DNA of 64,000 nucleotides from an uncultured Dehalococcoidia bacterium. GTDB lineage: Bacteria; Chloroflexota; Dehalococcoidia; Lucifugimonadales; UBA3495. The stretch is taken from positions 345,001 to 409,000 of the forward strand of contig CATOSK010000003.1 in assembly GCA_951812535.1 (NCBI GenBank). Direction: 5' to 3'. Positions 44,869 to 52,847 of the stretch are shown here, piece by piece. The notes under the pieces were generated by a model. The model was not told where the DNA came from. It did not search any database and saw nothing but the letters and a program-made list of their open reading frames with translations. The position numbers and the translations under genes were made by a program. The number at the start of each line of letters is the position of its first letter. The stretch's first letter is position 1.

Positions 44869-45693
44869 CTACCCGTCGACCACCTCAGCCGTGTCCCGGT
44901 CGTGGTGACCGGGAGGCCGGATGTAACGGCCGGTCAGGCCGAGGCTGCTCAGGGCCTCGGTAACCGTCTGCCCGGGCGCCTTCATCACGCCCTCCAGCAG
45001 CGGCTCCACATACTGCCGCACCAGTTGCTGCTGGTTAGGAATCGGCTTCGTCGCGTCGATGGTCACCAGCCCGAACTCTTCCGTCAGGCTGTCATACTCA
45101 TCCAGCAACTTCCCCTGGAAAGCACGGAAGGAGTCCGCCCGGTTGGACGCTAATCCCATGTCCGCGCCCGACTCGTAGAACCCGATCTCTTCCCGCCCCG
45201 TCGTGATCCGGTGGATCGACTCCTCCAGAGGCACCTTGAAATACAGGGCCAGCGACGGCTGGACCGCGAAGGAGTAGATGCGGCGCAGCCAGTCCCGGTT
45301 CACTCCCCGGGCCGCGTCCCTGGCGAAGGCCGTGTAAACGTACCGGTCCGCCAGCACAATCGTCCCTGCTTTCAGCGCCGGCAGAATCTGGGTATATACC
45401 CGGTTGGCGAAGTCCGCGGCATGGATCAGGCTGAACGACATGGGGGTCAGCAGCCTCCCATCCTTGCCCCTCTTGGTGGTCCGCCGGACAATTGGGGACG
45501 AGTTCCACTCGGTGAACACCGTGACGAACCCCATGTTGCGCAGCCACTTGCCGCAAAGGTCCAGTTGGGTGCTCTTTCCCGAACCGTCGATCCCTTCAAC
45601 GATGATGAGGCGCCCCGGATACTCTCCGTCGTAGGGATGGTCTCCGAACCGCTCGCCCATCGGAAAGCTCGTGTTGAATTCGTGGCCGTTCAT
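44869..45693 (-). CDS. Thymidylate-kinase-like protein
   Basis: 274 residues, longer than normal dTMP kinases (about 210) by N- and C-terminal extensions. The ATG at 45693 overlaps the Ppx stop as ATGA, so translation is coupled. The P-loop EGIDGSGKSTQ is intact. DRYVYTAFARDAARG matches the family's DR-Y motif. The C-terminal tail (after about residue 235) is hydrophilic. With a phosphatase of the Ppx/GppA family and a second kinase-like paralogue, it may act in phosphate-polymer or nucleotide metabolism rather than dTTP synthesis. This is inferred. Confidence 0.82.
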   Translation of the reverse strand: MNGHEFNTSFPMGERFGDHPYDGEYPGRLIIVEGIDGSGKSTQLDLCGKWLRNMGFVTVFTEWNSSPIVRRTTKRGKDGRLLTPMSFSLIHAADFANRVYTQILPALKAGTIVLADRYVYTAFARDAARGVNRDWLRRIYSFAVQPSLALYFKVPLEESIHRITTGREEIGFYESGADMGLASNRADSFRAFQGKLLDEYDSLTEEFGLVTIDATKPIPNQQQLVRQYVEPLLEGVMKAPGQTVTEALSSLGLTGRYIRPPGHHDRDTAEVVDG

Positions 45694-47342
45694 ACGCTCC
45701 CTCCGTATCCGTTGGTGGACTCAACGTTGATTGGTTGTTCAAACTCTTTCGCCCAGCGCTCCACCAGTCCCGACGCCCTCAGCGGCGTCCACACTGGAGT
45801 CGTCACCGCCACCACCCCGTTTTCCCTAGTTATCGACACCGCTTCCGGCGGACAGTCCGGGGGCAATCGCCGGTCCAGTTCGTCTGCCGCCAGCAAGACC
45901 GCCGCCGCCTGTCCCAGGAGCCGCTTGTCCCCACCGGTCAACACCGGCGTATGGCGGTACTGCCTCGGCAGCCTTCCCCTCTCCGCCACCAGCAGCATTC
46001 CCGCCACCTGCGCCGATTCCCGGTGGCTGTACCCGGGAAGGTCAGAACGGGCGACCACTGCCGCGGTCCGTCCCAACCGGTTGTAGAAGTCAATCGCGCT
46101 TCCTATATCCAGCAGCATAGCCGCGCACCGCACCGAAGATGTCATCCGGCGGTGGCGAAACATCCACGCCGTCCTGGCCAATCGCAGAGCCAGGTTTGCC
46201 CGGCGGGGGCCCCGCCTCCAGAAACGCAGGGCGAAACGCTTCACCAGGTCGGCCACGCCTGCGTCTCTTATCCGCTCCCGGTGCGGCAGCGTCACCGGCC
46301 ATCCCCCCGGAAGGGGATCCGGGTGGCGGGCCAGGCCCTCCCTCAGCCCCTGGCCTGACACTAGTATTCCACCGGCTCCCGTGTGTTCCATCAGGGCCCG
46401 GGCCACCAGCGCACCCCCAACAATGGAATGAGTCCGCTCGGGATTCATGCCCGTCATCGCTGCCCGCTCCGCCCTGGTCGAGTGGACCAGGGTTTCGGTC
46501 ATGCCGTCCAGCCCCTCGCCGGTAATGTAGTACCCGTGCATTTTCAGGATCGGGTACGCCGACCTTCGCCGGTCCAGCTTGGACAGCAGGCGGATGGACC
46601 CGCCCGATCCCACCAGTGTGCCCGAAGCGCCCAGGTACGGTATGCCTTCTTCTTCCAGGCTTTCCCGGATGTGCCGCACCGCCATGGCCGCGTCTTCCGT
46701 CGACGGCCGGTCGTTCAAACGGAAACTATTGGATATCCGCAGGCCTCCCAGGGGCAGCGTGTGCCCGCTCTCCAGCGTCCGGTCGGCGAAGGACACCACC
46801 TCCATGCTGCCTCCGCCCAGGTCAGCCAGCATCCCGTTGGTCACCGGCAGGCCGTGGACGCCCCCAATGAAGCAGTACGCCGCCTCGTCCTCACCGCTGA
46901 TTATGCGGAAGGTCACCCCGAACTTCCGCCCCACCTCCCCGATGATCTCGCTGGCGTTCTGCGACTCCCGCAGAGCTGCCGTGCCGACGGCGTTGATGCT
47001 TTGCACCCCGTGGGCCAGGCAGACCTGGATGAAATCTTCCAGGGCCGCCAGGGTCAGCGCCAGCGCGTCCCTCTCCAGCGCGCCGTCAGGGCCGATCCGG
47101 CTCATCAGTTCCAGGTTCATCCGCTGCTGGGCCAGGACCTCGATCCCTCCGCCCTCATGCACTTGCATCACCACCGCGCGTGCTGAACCGGAACCGACGT
47201 CAATCACCGCGGTGGGCGGGGCATCCTGGCCCATGTATCCCCGGTGCATCCCGCTGGGCTCGGGAAGCTCCCAGATGGAACGACTGGGCTCGAACTGCTC
47301 CGTTCCCAGCGTCAAATTGCCTGCTTGCGCGCCTGTCGTCAT
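45690..47342 (-). CDS. Ppx/GppA phosphatase family protein
   Basis: 550 residues, ATG at 47342. The N-terminal domain of the ASKHA type shows AVIDVGSGSARAVVMQV, ALRESQNASEI, ISGEDEAAYCFIGG and the phosphate loop LADLGGGSMEVV. The catalytic Glu of the family lies within the SGEDEA stretch. The C-terminal half (about residues 340-510) is helical and resembles the HD-like domain of Ppx2/GppA, including SSVRCAAMLLDIG and YSHRESAQVAGMLL. It hydrolyses polyphosphate or pppGpp. It heads a coupled minus-strand operon with the two kinase-like genes. Confidence 0.9.
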   Translation of the reverse strand: MTTGAQAGNLTLGTEQFEPSRSIWELPEPSGMHRGYMGQDAPPTAVIDVGSGSARAVVMQVHEGGGIEVLAQQRMNLELMSRIGPDGALERDALALTLAALEDFIQVCLAHGVQSINAVGTAALRESQNASEIIGEVGRKFGVTFRIISGEDEAAYCFIGGVHGLPVTNGMLADLGGGSMEVVSFADRTLESGHTLPLGGLRISNSFRLNDRPSTEDAAMAVRHIRESLEEEGIPYLGASGTLVGSGGSIRLLSKLDRRRSAYPILKMHGYYITGEGLDGMTETLVHSTRAERAAMTGMNPERTHSIVGGALVARALMEHTGAGGILVSGQGLREGLARHPDPLPGGWPVTLPHRERIRDAGVADLVKRFALRFWRRGPRRANLALRLARTAWMFRHRRMTSSVRCAAMLLDIGSAIDFYNRLGRTAAVVARSDLPGYSHRESAQVAGMLLVAERGRLPRQYRHTPVLTGGDKRLLGQAAAVLLAADELDRRLPPDCPPEAVSITRENGVVAVTTPVWTPLRASGLVERWAKEFEQPINVESTNGYGGSV

Positions 47343-47507
47343 GCCCTGCCACCGCTTTGATCGGGAACGTCCTCCCCGGATCCTCCGGGAGTTGCCCTGT
47401 GCCGCGATGATAACTCAAAGCCTAAAATTCCGGCAACGTGCTTCTTGGCCGCGGCAACCCTTGGCCCCCGCGTGGGCGGGGGGCTGCAATTCAGGGCACC
47501 CTGCCTG

Positions 47508-47526
47508 CTGACAGTTGCCCCTTCCC
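47508..47526 (-). repeat. Box of composite element, copy 3 (inverted)
   Basis: On the minus strand GGGAAGGGGCAACTGTCAG matches 14103-14121 exactly over 19 bases. Confidence 0.65.
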
Positions 47527-47618
47527 AACCCCGGCTCTCCCTTGCTACCATGGTCCTGAGCGATATTCGCGCAGCCGCTGGGCCCTCGCCCGGGCGTCCG
47601 CCGCAATGCGACGGGTCG

Positions 47619-47648
47619 GAATGCGACAGAATGTAGCAAAATGTGGCA
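47619..47648 (-). repeat. Decamer repeat block, copy 3 (inverted)
   Basis: On the minus strand: TGCCACATTT, TGCTACATTC, TGTCGCATTC, then CGACCCGTCG. The same series lies at 13999-14028. Confidence 0.65.
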
Positions 47649-47998
47649 GAAATAAACTCTCCTTGGTCGCCTCCATCTCCACCCTTCCCGAATTCATGGA
47701 CGGGATTGGATAAATCCGGGCAAACAGCGGACATTCAACGGAAAAAGGCGGAAAGTTAGCTGGCAAGAAGGGCAATGCACCCCATCCTCCCTCGCTCAAA
47801 TATCCTGAAATGTCCGCTTTCGTCCGGCTTTTCAGCGTTCTCCCAGCCCAGGCCCGGATCCCATCCCCCCGGATGGCGTGGCCAAGCATGGTTTCCTTGA
47901 CAACAAAATAGGGGCTTTGCTACCATCCCCTGTGCTCTTGAATGGCCCCTTCGCGACTTTCCCTCACCCCTTCGCAGACCTCGGAGGTTGCCTGACCT

Positions 47999-49288
47999 GT
48001 GTCATTTGTAAGTGGACTCAAGTGTAGGGAATGCAGCCGGGAATATCCCGCTGAGGCCCTCAACGTTTGCGACTTTTGCTTCGGCCCCCTTGAGGTGGTG
48101 TACGACTACCAGACCATCTCCGAGGCCGTCACCGTCGACGAGATCGCCCGCGGCCCCCTGAGCATCTGGCGTTACAAGGACCTGCTCCCCGCCAGCGGCG
48201 ATGACCCCGTGGACATCATGGCCGGCTTTACCCCGCTGATCAAGGCCCGTAACCTGGGCAAGCGGCTGGGGCTGAACAACCTCTACATCAAGAACGACAG
48301 CGTCAACCCCTCCTACTCCTTCAAGGACCGGGTGGTCTCCGTGGCGGCCACCAAGGCCATCGAGTTCGGATTCGAGACCCTGGCCTGCGCCTCCACCGGA
48401 AACCTGGCCTGCAGCGTTGCTGCCCACGCCGCCCGAGCCGGAATCCGCTCGGTAGTCTTCATCCCCTCCGACCTGGAGCGGGGGAAGGTCATCGGCGCCG
48501 CCGTGTACGGCCCCACGATGGTGGCGGTGGACGGCACCTACGACGAGGTCAACCGCCTCTGCAGCGAGGTCGGCGACAACTATCCCTGGGCATTCGTCAA
48601 CATCAACATGCGCCCCTACTATGCCGAGGGCAGCAAGACCCTGGGCTACGAGGTCGCTGAACAGCTTGGTTGGCGTCTTCCCGACCATGTCGTCGTTCCG
48701 TCGGCCTCCGGGGCCATGTTCACCAAGATCTGGAAGGGCTTCAACGAGCTGGCCTGCCTCGGCCTGCTGGATGGTGTTGACGCCATGTCCTTCGGCGTCG
48801 ACCAGAACACCGTGCATCACCCCGCCGTCACCACCCGGATGCACATGGCCCAGGCCGAGGGGTGCAGTCCCATCGTCACCGCCTGGAAAGAGGGACAGTC
48901 CCATGTCCGTCCCGTGCGCCCCAACAGCATCGCCAAGTCCCTGGCCATCGGCAACCCCGCCGACGGCATCTACGCCCTGCGGGTCATCAACAACTCCCAG
49001 GGCAGCGGCAACTCCGTCCCCGAGTCCCAGGTCGTCGAGGGCATCAAGGTCCTGGCCGAGACCGAGGGCATCTTCACCGAGACCGCCGGAGGCGTCGTCA
49101 TATCGGCCCTGAAAGACCTGGCCGAGTCCGGGGCCATCGGCCCCGACGAGTTGACCGTCGCCTACATCACCGGCAACGGCCTCAAAACCCAGGAAGCCGT
49201 CGAGGAAGTGGTCAACCCCCTGTCCGTCAAGCCCACCCTCAGTTCCTTCGAGGAAGCCCTCAGCGGCCGCACCGCAGTGAGTTCTTAA
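47999..49288 (+). CDS. Threonine synthase-like PLP enzyme with zinc ribbon
   Basis: 429 residues from GTG at 47999 with GGAGG upstream. An N-terminal rubredoxin-like ribbon (CRECSREYPAEALNVCDFC) is followed by the fold-type II PLP domain. The Schiff-base Lys lies in SYSFKDRVVSVAA, and ACASTGNLACSVAAHAARAG holds the phosphate-binding part. A separate canonical threonine synthase is present at 61663-62724 beside hom. The following genes encode a NIL-domain protein and a ThiS/MoaD-like sulfur carrier. The enzyme may thus use a sulfur nucleophile on O-phosphohomoserine or a related substrate; plain threonine synthesis remains possible. Confidence 0.85.
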   Translation: MSFVSGLKCRECSREYPAEALNVCDFCFGPLEVVYDYQTISEAVTVDEIARGPLSIWRYKDLLPASGDDPVDIMAGFTPLIKARNLGKRLGLNNLYIKNDSVNPSYSFKDRVVSVAATKAIEFGFETLACASTGNLACSVAAHAARAGIRSVVFIPSDLERGKVIGAAVYGPTMVAVDGTYDEVNRLCSEVGDNYPWAFVNINMRPYYAEGSKTLGYEVAEQLGWRLPDHVVVPSASGAMFTKIWKGFNELACLGLLDGVDAMSFGVDQNTVHHPAVTTRMHMAQAEGCSPIVTAWKEGQSHVRPVRPNSIAKSLAIGNPADGIYALRVINNSQGSGNSVPESQVVEGIKVLAETEGIFTETAGGVVISALKDLAESGAIGPDELTVAYITGNGLKTQEAVEEVVNPLSVKPTLSSFEEALSGRTAVSS

Positions 49289-49325
49289 CCTGGTGAGTCC
49301 GTAAGTCTTCGGAAGTTAGCGCAAG

Positions 49326-49568
49326 ATGGACCGTCGAAGAGTCCGGTTCACGTTCCAGAGTGAGCTGGTCAAAGAACCGATAATCTATCGGCTGGGGCAC
49401 GACTTCCACATCGTCACCAACATCCGCCGCGCCGACGTCGGCGAGCAGATGGGCTGGGTCATCCTCGAGTTGGACGGGGAAAAGGAAGAGATCGAGCGCG
49501 GCTTGCAGTGGGTCAGTTCCACCGGCGTCCGCGTCGACCCGGTGGGAGGAGACGTAATCGAAGGCTGA
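49326..49568 (+). CDS. NIL-domain protein
   Basis: 80 residues, ATG at 49326. It consists of a single NIL domain (ferredoxin-like ACT-related fold): VRFTFQSELVKEPIIYRLGHDFHIVTNIRRADV then GWVILELDGEKEEIERGLQWVSSTGVRVD. NIL domains are found in the methionine importer ATPase MetN and in proteins of homocysteine formation, where they bind methionine or related ligands. It lies between the thrC-like and MoaD-like genes and is probably a regulatory or assembly partner. Confidence 0.88.
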   Translation: MDRRRVRFTFQSELVKEPIIYRLGHDFHIVTNIRRADVGEQMGWVILELDGEKEEIERGLQWVSSTGVRVDPVGGDVIEG

Positions 49569-49647
49569 TTTGTCCCGCCACCCATCATCCCGGATCTTTC
49601 GAAGGACGCTAACCTTCCACCACGCAATCAGAAAAGGAGTTCCTCAC

Positions 49648-49923
49648 ATGGCCGTCTTGGTTCGCATCCCCACGCCCCTGCGGCGCATGACCAACGGGTT
49701 GTCCCAGGTTGAAATGGACGAGTCCAACCTGTCCGAGATGATCGACAGGCTGGAATCCAACTACCCCGGCTTCAAGGAGCGCCTCCTCGACGAGGAGGGC
49801 GAACTGCGCTATTTCGTCAACATCTACCTCAATGGAGAGGACGTCCGCTTCCTCGACGGCCTGGGCACCACCGCCAAGTCCGGCGACGAAATCAGCATCG
49901 TCCCCGCCGTCGCCGGAGGCTGA
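49648..49923 (+). CDS. MoaD/ThiS-family sulfur carrier protein
   Basis: 91 residues, ATG at 49648 after AAAAGGAG. It has a beta-grasp fold: VLVRIPTPLRRMT at the start, YPGFKERLLDEEGELRYFVNIYLNGEDVRFLDGLGT in the middle, and KSGDEISIVPAVAGG at the end. The terminal Gly-Gly is the site for adenylation and thiocarboxylate formation. The length exceeds typical MoaD (about 80) by a few residues, similar to CysO. No MoaE or ThiG lies beside it; its neighbours suggest amino-acid sulfur transfer instead. Confidence 0.9.
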   Translation: MAVLVRIPTPLRRMTNGLSQVEMDESNLSEMIDRLESNYPGFKERLLDEEGELRYFVNIYLNGEDVRFLDGLGTTAKSGDEISIVPAVAGG

Positions 49924-49957
49924 CCCGGTTCGGTTTCCCGGTTCCCCCGTCATCCGG

Positions 49958-49991
49958 AAAAAGGCCCGGAGCTCCGGGCCTTTTTCTTTTT
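49958..49991 (+). terminator. Rho-independent terminator after thrC-like/NIL/MoaD operon
   Basis: A perfect 28-base palindrome (49958-49985) centred on GAGCTC, followed by TTTTTCTTTTT. It closes the three-gene operon 35 bases after the MoaD-like stop. Confidence 0.92.
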
Positions 49992-50109
49992 CAGCGACAA
50001 GAGCGGTTTTCGTGAAAATGCCTGAACAGACTGCCTCGACCGAAGCAGCGTCCCGTCGGAAGCGTCATTTCGTTCCCGAACCTTGCCGGGGCCCCGGGAC
50101 CCTCGGCAA

Positions 50110-50946
50110 GTGACCTTCATCCCGGAGTTAGGGTTTCCGTCATACCTGCCCCTTTGGCTCGCCGGACTGTTGCTGGCGTTGTCCTTTGGAATCGGCATGA
50201 TGGGAGGACTGATTGGCCTGTCCCTGGGCACGATGAGGCTGCCGGCCATGCTGCTCCTCGGCATTCCCCTGCCCGCCGCCGCCAGCGCCAACATCCTGAT
50301 TAGCAGCCTGACCGCAATCAGCGGCAGCTATCGTCACCTCCGCGATGGCCGGGTTAAACTCCCGCTGGTGCTGGTCGTCGGCCTGCCGGCCTTCGCCGCC
50401 GGCTTCCTGGGAGGATTCTTCAGCGCCCGCGCCCCGGTGAACCTGCTCATCGTGGCGGCGGGAGTCCTGATTCTGTGGCAGGGGATCGAGCTGGGACTGC
50501 TGGCGAAACGGCGGGCCGGCGGCGGCCATGATGAGGACGACACCCTGACCGGTTCCGAGGGACGTTTTACGCCAACCCGCCTTGTCGGGGGCGGCGTCGC
50601 CAGCTTTGGACTGGGAATGCTGGCCGGGGCCATCGGACTGGTCCTGGGTTCGGTCAGGCTTCCCCTGATCATCCGGGTGTTGCAGGTGGACCCCCGCATC
50701 GCAGCGGGTTCCAACCTGTTCATTGGAATGATCATGGGAGCCCTGGGCTGGATAGGCCACCTGTTCAACGAACCTACCAACCTAGCCCTTCTGCTTATCC
50801 TGGGAGTCCCCGCCGTTGCAGGCAGCTACATCGGCGCCAGGCTGACGGGACGCATCAGCGTCAACCTTCTCCTGCTCATCATGGGAGGGTTGCTGACGGC
50901 GTCGGGGGCCATGATGCTGTGGCGAGGAGTCACAGCCCTCCTTTAA
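50110..50946 (+). CDS. TauE/SafE family anion exporter 1
   Basis: About 278 residues. The start is uncertain (GTG at 50110, or TTG at 50083). The two TauE repeats are visible: SFGIGMMGGLIGLSLGTMRLPAMLLLGIP in the first and LGMLAGAIGLVLGSVRLPLIIRVL in the second, each followed by a GSN/SAN segment. Seven or eight membrane helices are expected, with a His/Asp-rich loop (GGHDEDDT) between halves. Members export sulfite, sulfoacetate or related organosulfur anions. It follows the thrC-like/MoaD operon. Confidence 0.9.
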   Translation: MTFIPELGFPSYLPLWLAGLLLALSFGIGMMGGLIGLSLGTMRLPAMLLLGIPLPAAASANILISSLTAISGSYRHLRDGRVKLPLVLVVGLPAFAAGFLGGFFSARAPVNLLIVAAGVLILWQGIELGLLAKRRAGGGHDEDDTLTGSEGRFTPTRLVGGGVASFGLGMLAGAIGLVLGSVRLPLIIRVLQVDPRIAAGSNLFIGMIMGALGWIGHLFNEPTNLALLLILGVPAVAGSYIGARLTGRISVNLLLLIMGGLLTASGAMMLWRGVTALL

Positions 50947-50993
50947 ACCGCTCCGTTGAACCGCTCCGTTGATTGACCGGAGCGGTGGCTTGC

Positions 50994-51527
50994 CTACCCC
51001 TGCACCTCGGTCCCTCCCAACCCCTCGGCCTTGAAGAGCTGAGCCTTCCGCGCGTAGTTCTCGGCGGTGCGCCGGATCATGGCGTGGTGGCGTTCGTTGG
51101 TCGGCTCCTCCCGGGCCGACGCCGGCACTCCGACCACGAAGGAGTTGGGGCCAAATTCCTTCCGCTCCAGCACCACCGAGCCGCTGGCGATGACCGAGTT
51201 CTCCCCCAGGATGACCCCGTCGTTCAGAGTTGCTCCGTTGCCGATGAGACAATGGGTCTTGATGTGCTTGGCGTGGCTGGTGACCCCGTGTCCCAGCGTC
51301 ACGTAGTCCTCGTAGGTGGCGTCGCTGTCGGCGTGGAGCACGCAGTTGTCCTGGATGTCCACGTATTCTCCGAGGGTAATCTTGATGGTGTCGGCGCGGA
51401 TCACCGACCCGGGCCACACGCTGGAGTAGGCGCCGATTTCCACGTCGCCGATGACGTAGGCGGCCTCGCTGACCCAGGCGGTGGGATGTACCTTGGGTGT
51501 CTTGCCCTGATAGCTGCGGATGGTCAT
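50994..51527 (-). CDS. Gamma-class carbonic anhydrase-like hexapeptide protein
   Basis: 177 residues. ATG at 51527 follows GAGGAG; the frame is open far upstream but that part is not protein-like. Left-handed beta-helix turns run from about residue 15 to 135. The zinc-ligand His residues are visible: VLHAD, then LGHGVTSHAKHI. The C-terminal helix (NERHHAMIRRTAENYARKAQLFKA) is typical. Gamma-CA proteins hydrate CO2; many homologues (PaaY, YrdA) have unproven activity. It is upstream of no operon partner except that tgt lies 68 bases before it on the same strand. Confidence 0.93.
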   Translation of the reverse strand: MTIRSYQGKTPKVHPTAWVSEAAYVIGDVEIGAYSSVWPGSVIRADTIKITLGEYVDIQDNCVLHADSDATYEDYVTLGHGVTSHAKHIKTHCLIGNGATLNDGVILGENSVIASGSVVLERKEFGPNSFVVGVPASAREEPTNERHHAMIRRTAENYARKAQLFKAEGLGGTEVQG

Positions 51528-51595
51528 GTTCTCCTCGTAGATTGAATCTCGGATGGAATTTTGATGGGGAGTGTTGCGGCGGGCAAAACGGGCAG

Positions 51596-52777
51596 TCAGG
51601 CGCCCCGGGCCGCCAGCCATCTCTCCTTCTGCTGACGCCGGGTTGCTTCGTCGGTGGGACGGTACTCGGCCCGGAACTGCTCCCGGAATCGATCGAACCG
51701 TTCCTCCAGGACGGCTTGTCGCGCCTCCTGCATCAAGCGCAGTATGAAACGCAGGTTGTGGACACTGGCCAGCCGCAGCCCCAGCACCTCTTTCGCCTTG
51801 AACAGGTGCCAGAGATAGGAGGCGGTGAAGTTGCGGCAGGAGTAGCAGTCGCAGTCCGCCTCCAGCGGGGCGTCCCAATCGGCAAAGCGTCGGTTGGATA
51901 TGTTGACGCGCCCGTGCCTGGTGAACAGGGCTCCGTTGCGGGCCACCCGGGTCGGCAGGACACAGTCACACATATCCACTCCGCCATGCACCGCCTCCAC
52001 CAGGTCTTCCGGGGAGCCGACACCCATCAGGTAGCGGGGCTTGTCCTGGGGCAGCAATGCGGTAACCTGCTCCGTCGTCTCGTACATCTGGGCCTTGGAC
52101 TCTCCAACGGCAAGGCCGCCGATGGCGTATCCGTCGAAGGGGATGGCAGTGATGAACCCGGCCGACTCGGCCCGCAGGTCGTCGAAGGTGCCGCCCTGCA
52201 CGATGCCGAACAGGGCCTGGGCCCGGGCGGTCTCCGACTCCGAGTGAGTATCGTAGCACTCCCGGGCCCAGCGGTGGGTGCGGGCCATGGCCTGGGAGAT
52301 CCGGTCCCGGGGAGCGCCGAACTCGATGCACTGGTCGAGGCACATGATTATGTCGGCGCCCAGCCCTTCCTGGTTTCGGGTTGCCAGCCGGGGGGTGAAA
52401 CGGTGCTCGCTGCCGTCAATGTGGGAACGGAAGGTAATGCCCTCTTCGTCGACGGTCTTGAGGGAGCCCATGCTGAAGGCCTGGAAGCCGCCGCTGTCGG
52501 TGAGGATGGGACGGTCCCAGCCCATGAACCGGTGCAGGCCCCCTAAGCGCCGCACCATGGGGACGCCGGGACGCAGGTACAAGTGGTAGGCGTTGCCCAG
52601 GACGATTTCCGCTCCCACATCCTTCACTTCGTCGGGAGTGAGAGTCTTGACCGTGGCCTGGGTGGCCACGGGCATGAAGGCAGGGGTCGCCACCGGGCCG
52701 TGGGGCGTCATCAACTCACCGGCGCGGGCGTGCCCGTCCGTGTTGAGAAGTCGGAAGGAAAAGCGGGATTCGGTCAT
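51596..52777 (-). CDS. tgt: Queuine tRNA-ribosyltransferase
   Basis: 393 residues. Exchanges guanine-34 for a queuine precursor in GUN-anticodon tRNAs. The nucleophilic Asp lies in LTDSGGFQAFSMG, and the second Asp in VDMCDCVLPTR. The zinc site is CDCYSCRNF with a following His. The ATG at 52777 is preceded by AAAGGG. The length matches bacterial Tgt (about 375-390). No other queuosine genes are in the window. Confidence 0.96.
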   Translation of the reverse strand: MTESRFSFRLLNTDGHARAGELMTPHGPVATPAFMPVATQATVKTLTPDEVKDVGAEIVLGNAYHLYLRPGVPMVRRLGGLHRFMGWDRPILTDSGGFQAFSMGSLKTVDEEGITFRSHIDGSEHRFTPRLATRNQEGLGADIIMCLDQCIEFGAPRDRISQAMARTHRWARECYDTHSESETARAQALFGIVQGGTFDDLRAESAGFITAIPFDGYAIGGLAVGESKAQMYETTEQVTALLPQDKPRYLMGVGSPEDLVEAVHGGVDMCDCVLPTRVARNGALFTRHGRVNISNRRFADWDAPLEADCDCYSCRNFTASYLWHLFKAKEVLGLRLASVHNLRFILRLMQEARQAVLEERFDRFREQFRAEYRPTDEATRRQQKERWLAARGA

Positions 52778-52847
52778 GCAACCCTTTGGGACAATAAGCT
52801 CTGCCCCTGATATTCTACCCCAACCGGCACATGGCGGCCCGGGACGG

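Larger units (their letters stand above)
47343..47998. other. Gene-free divergent interval with inverted composite repeat
   Basis: About 655 bases between divergent genes. It contains the inverted composite element (box at 47508-47526, decamer block at 47619-47648). Also present are GCGGACATTC near 47728 and its inverse near 47805. The opposite strand frames give no recognisable protein. Confidence 0.55.
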
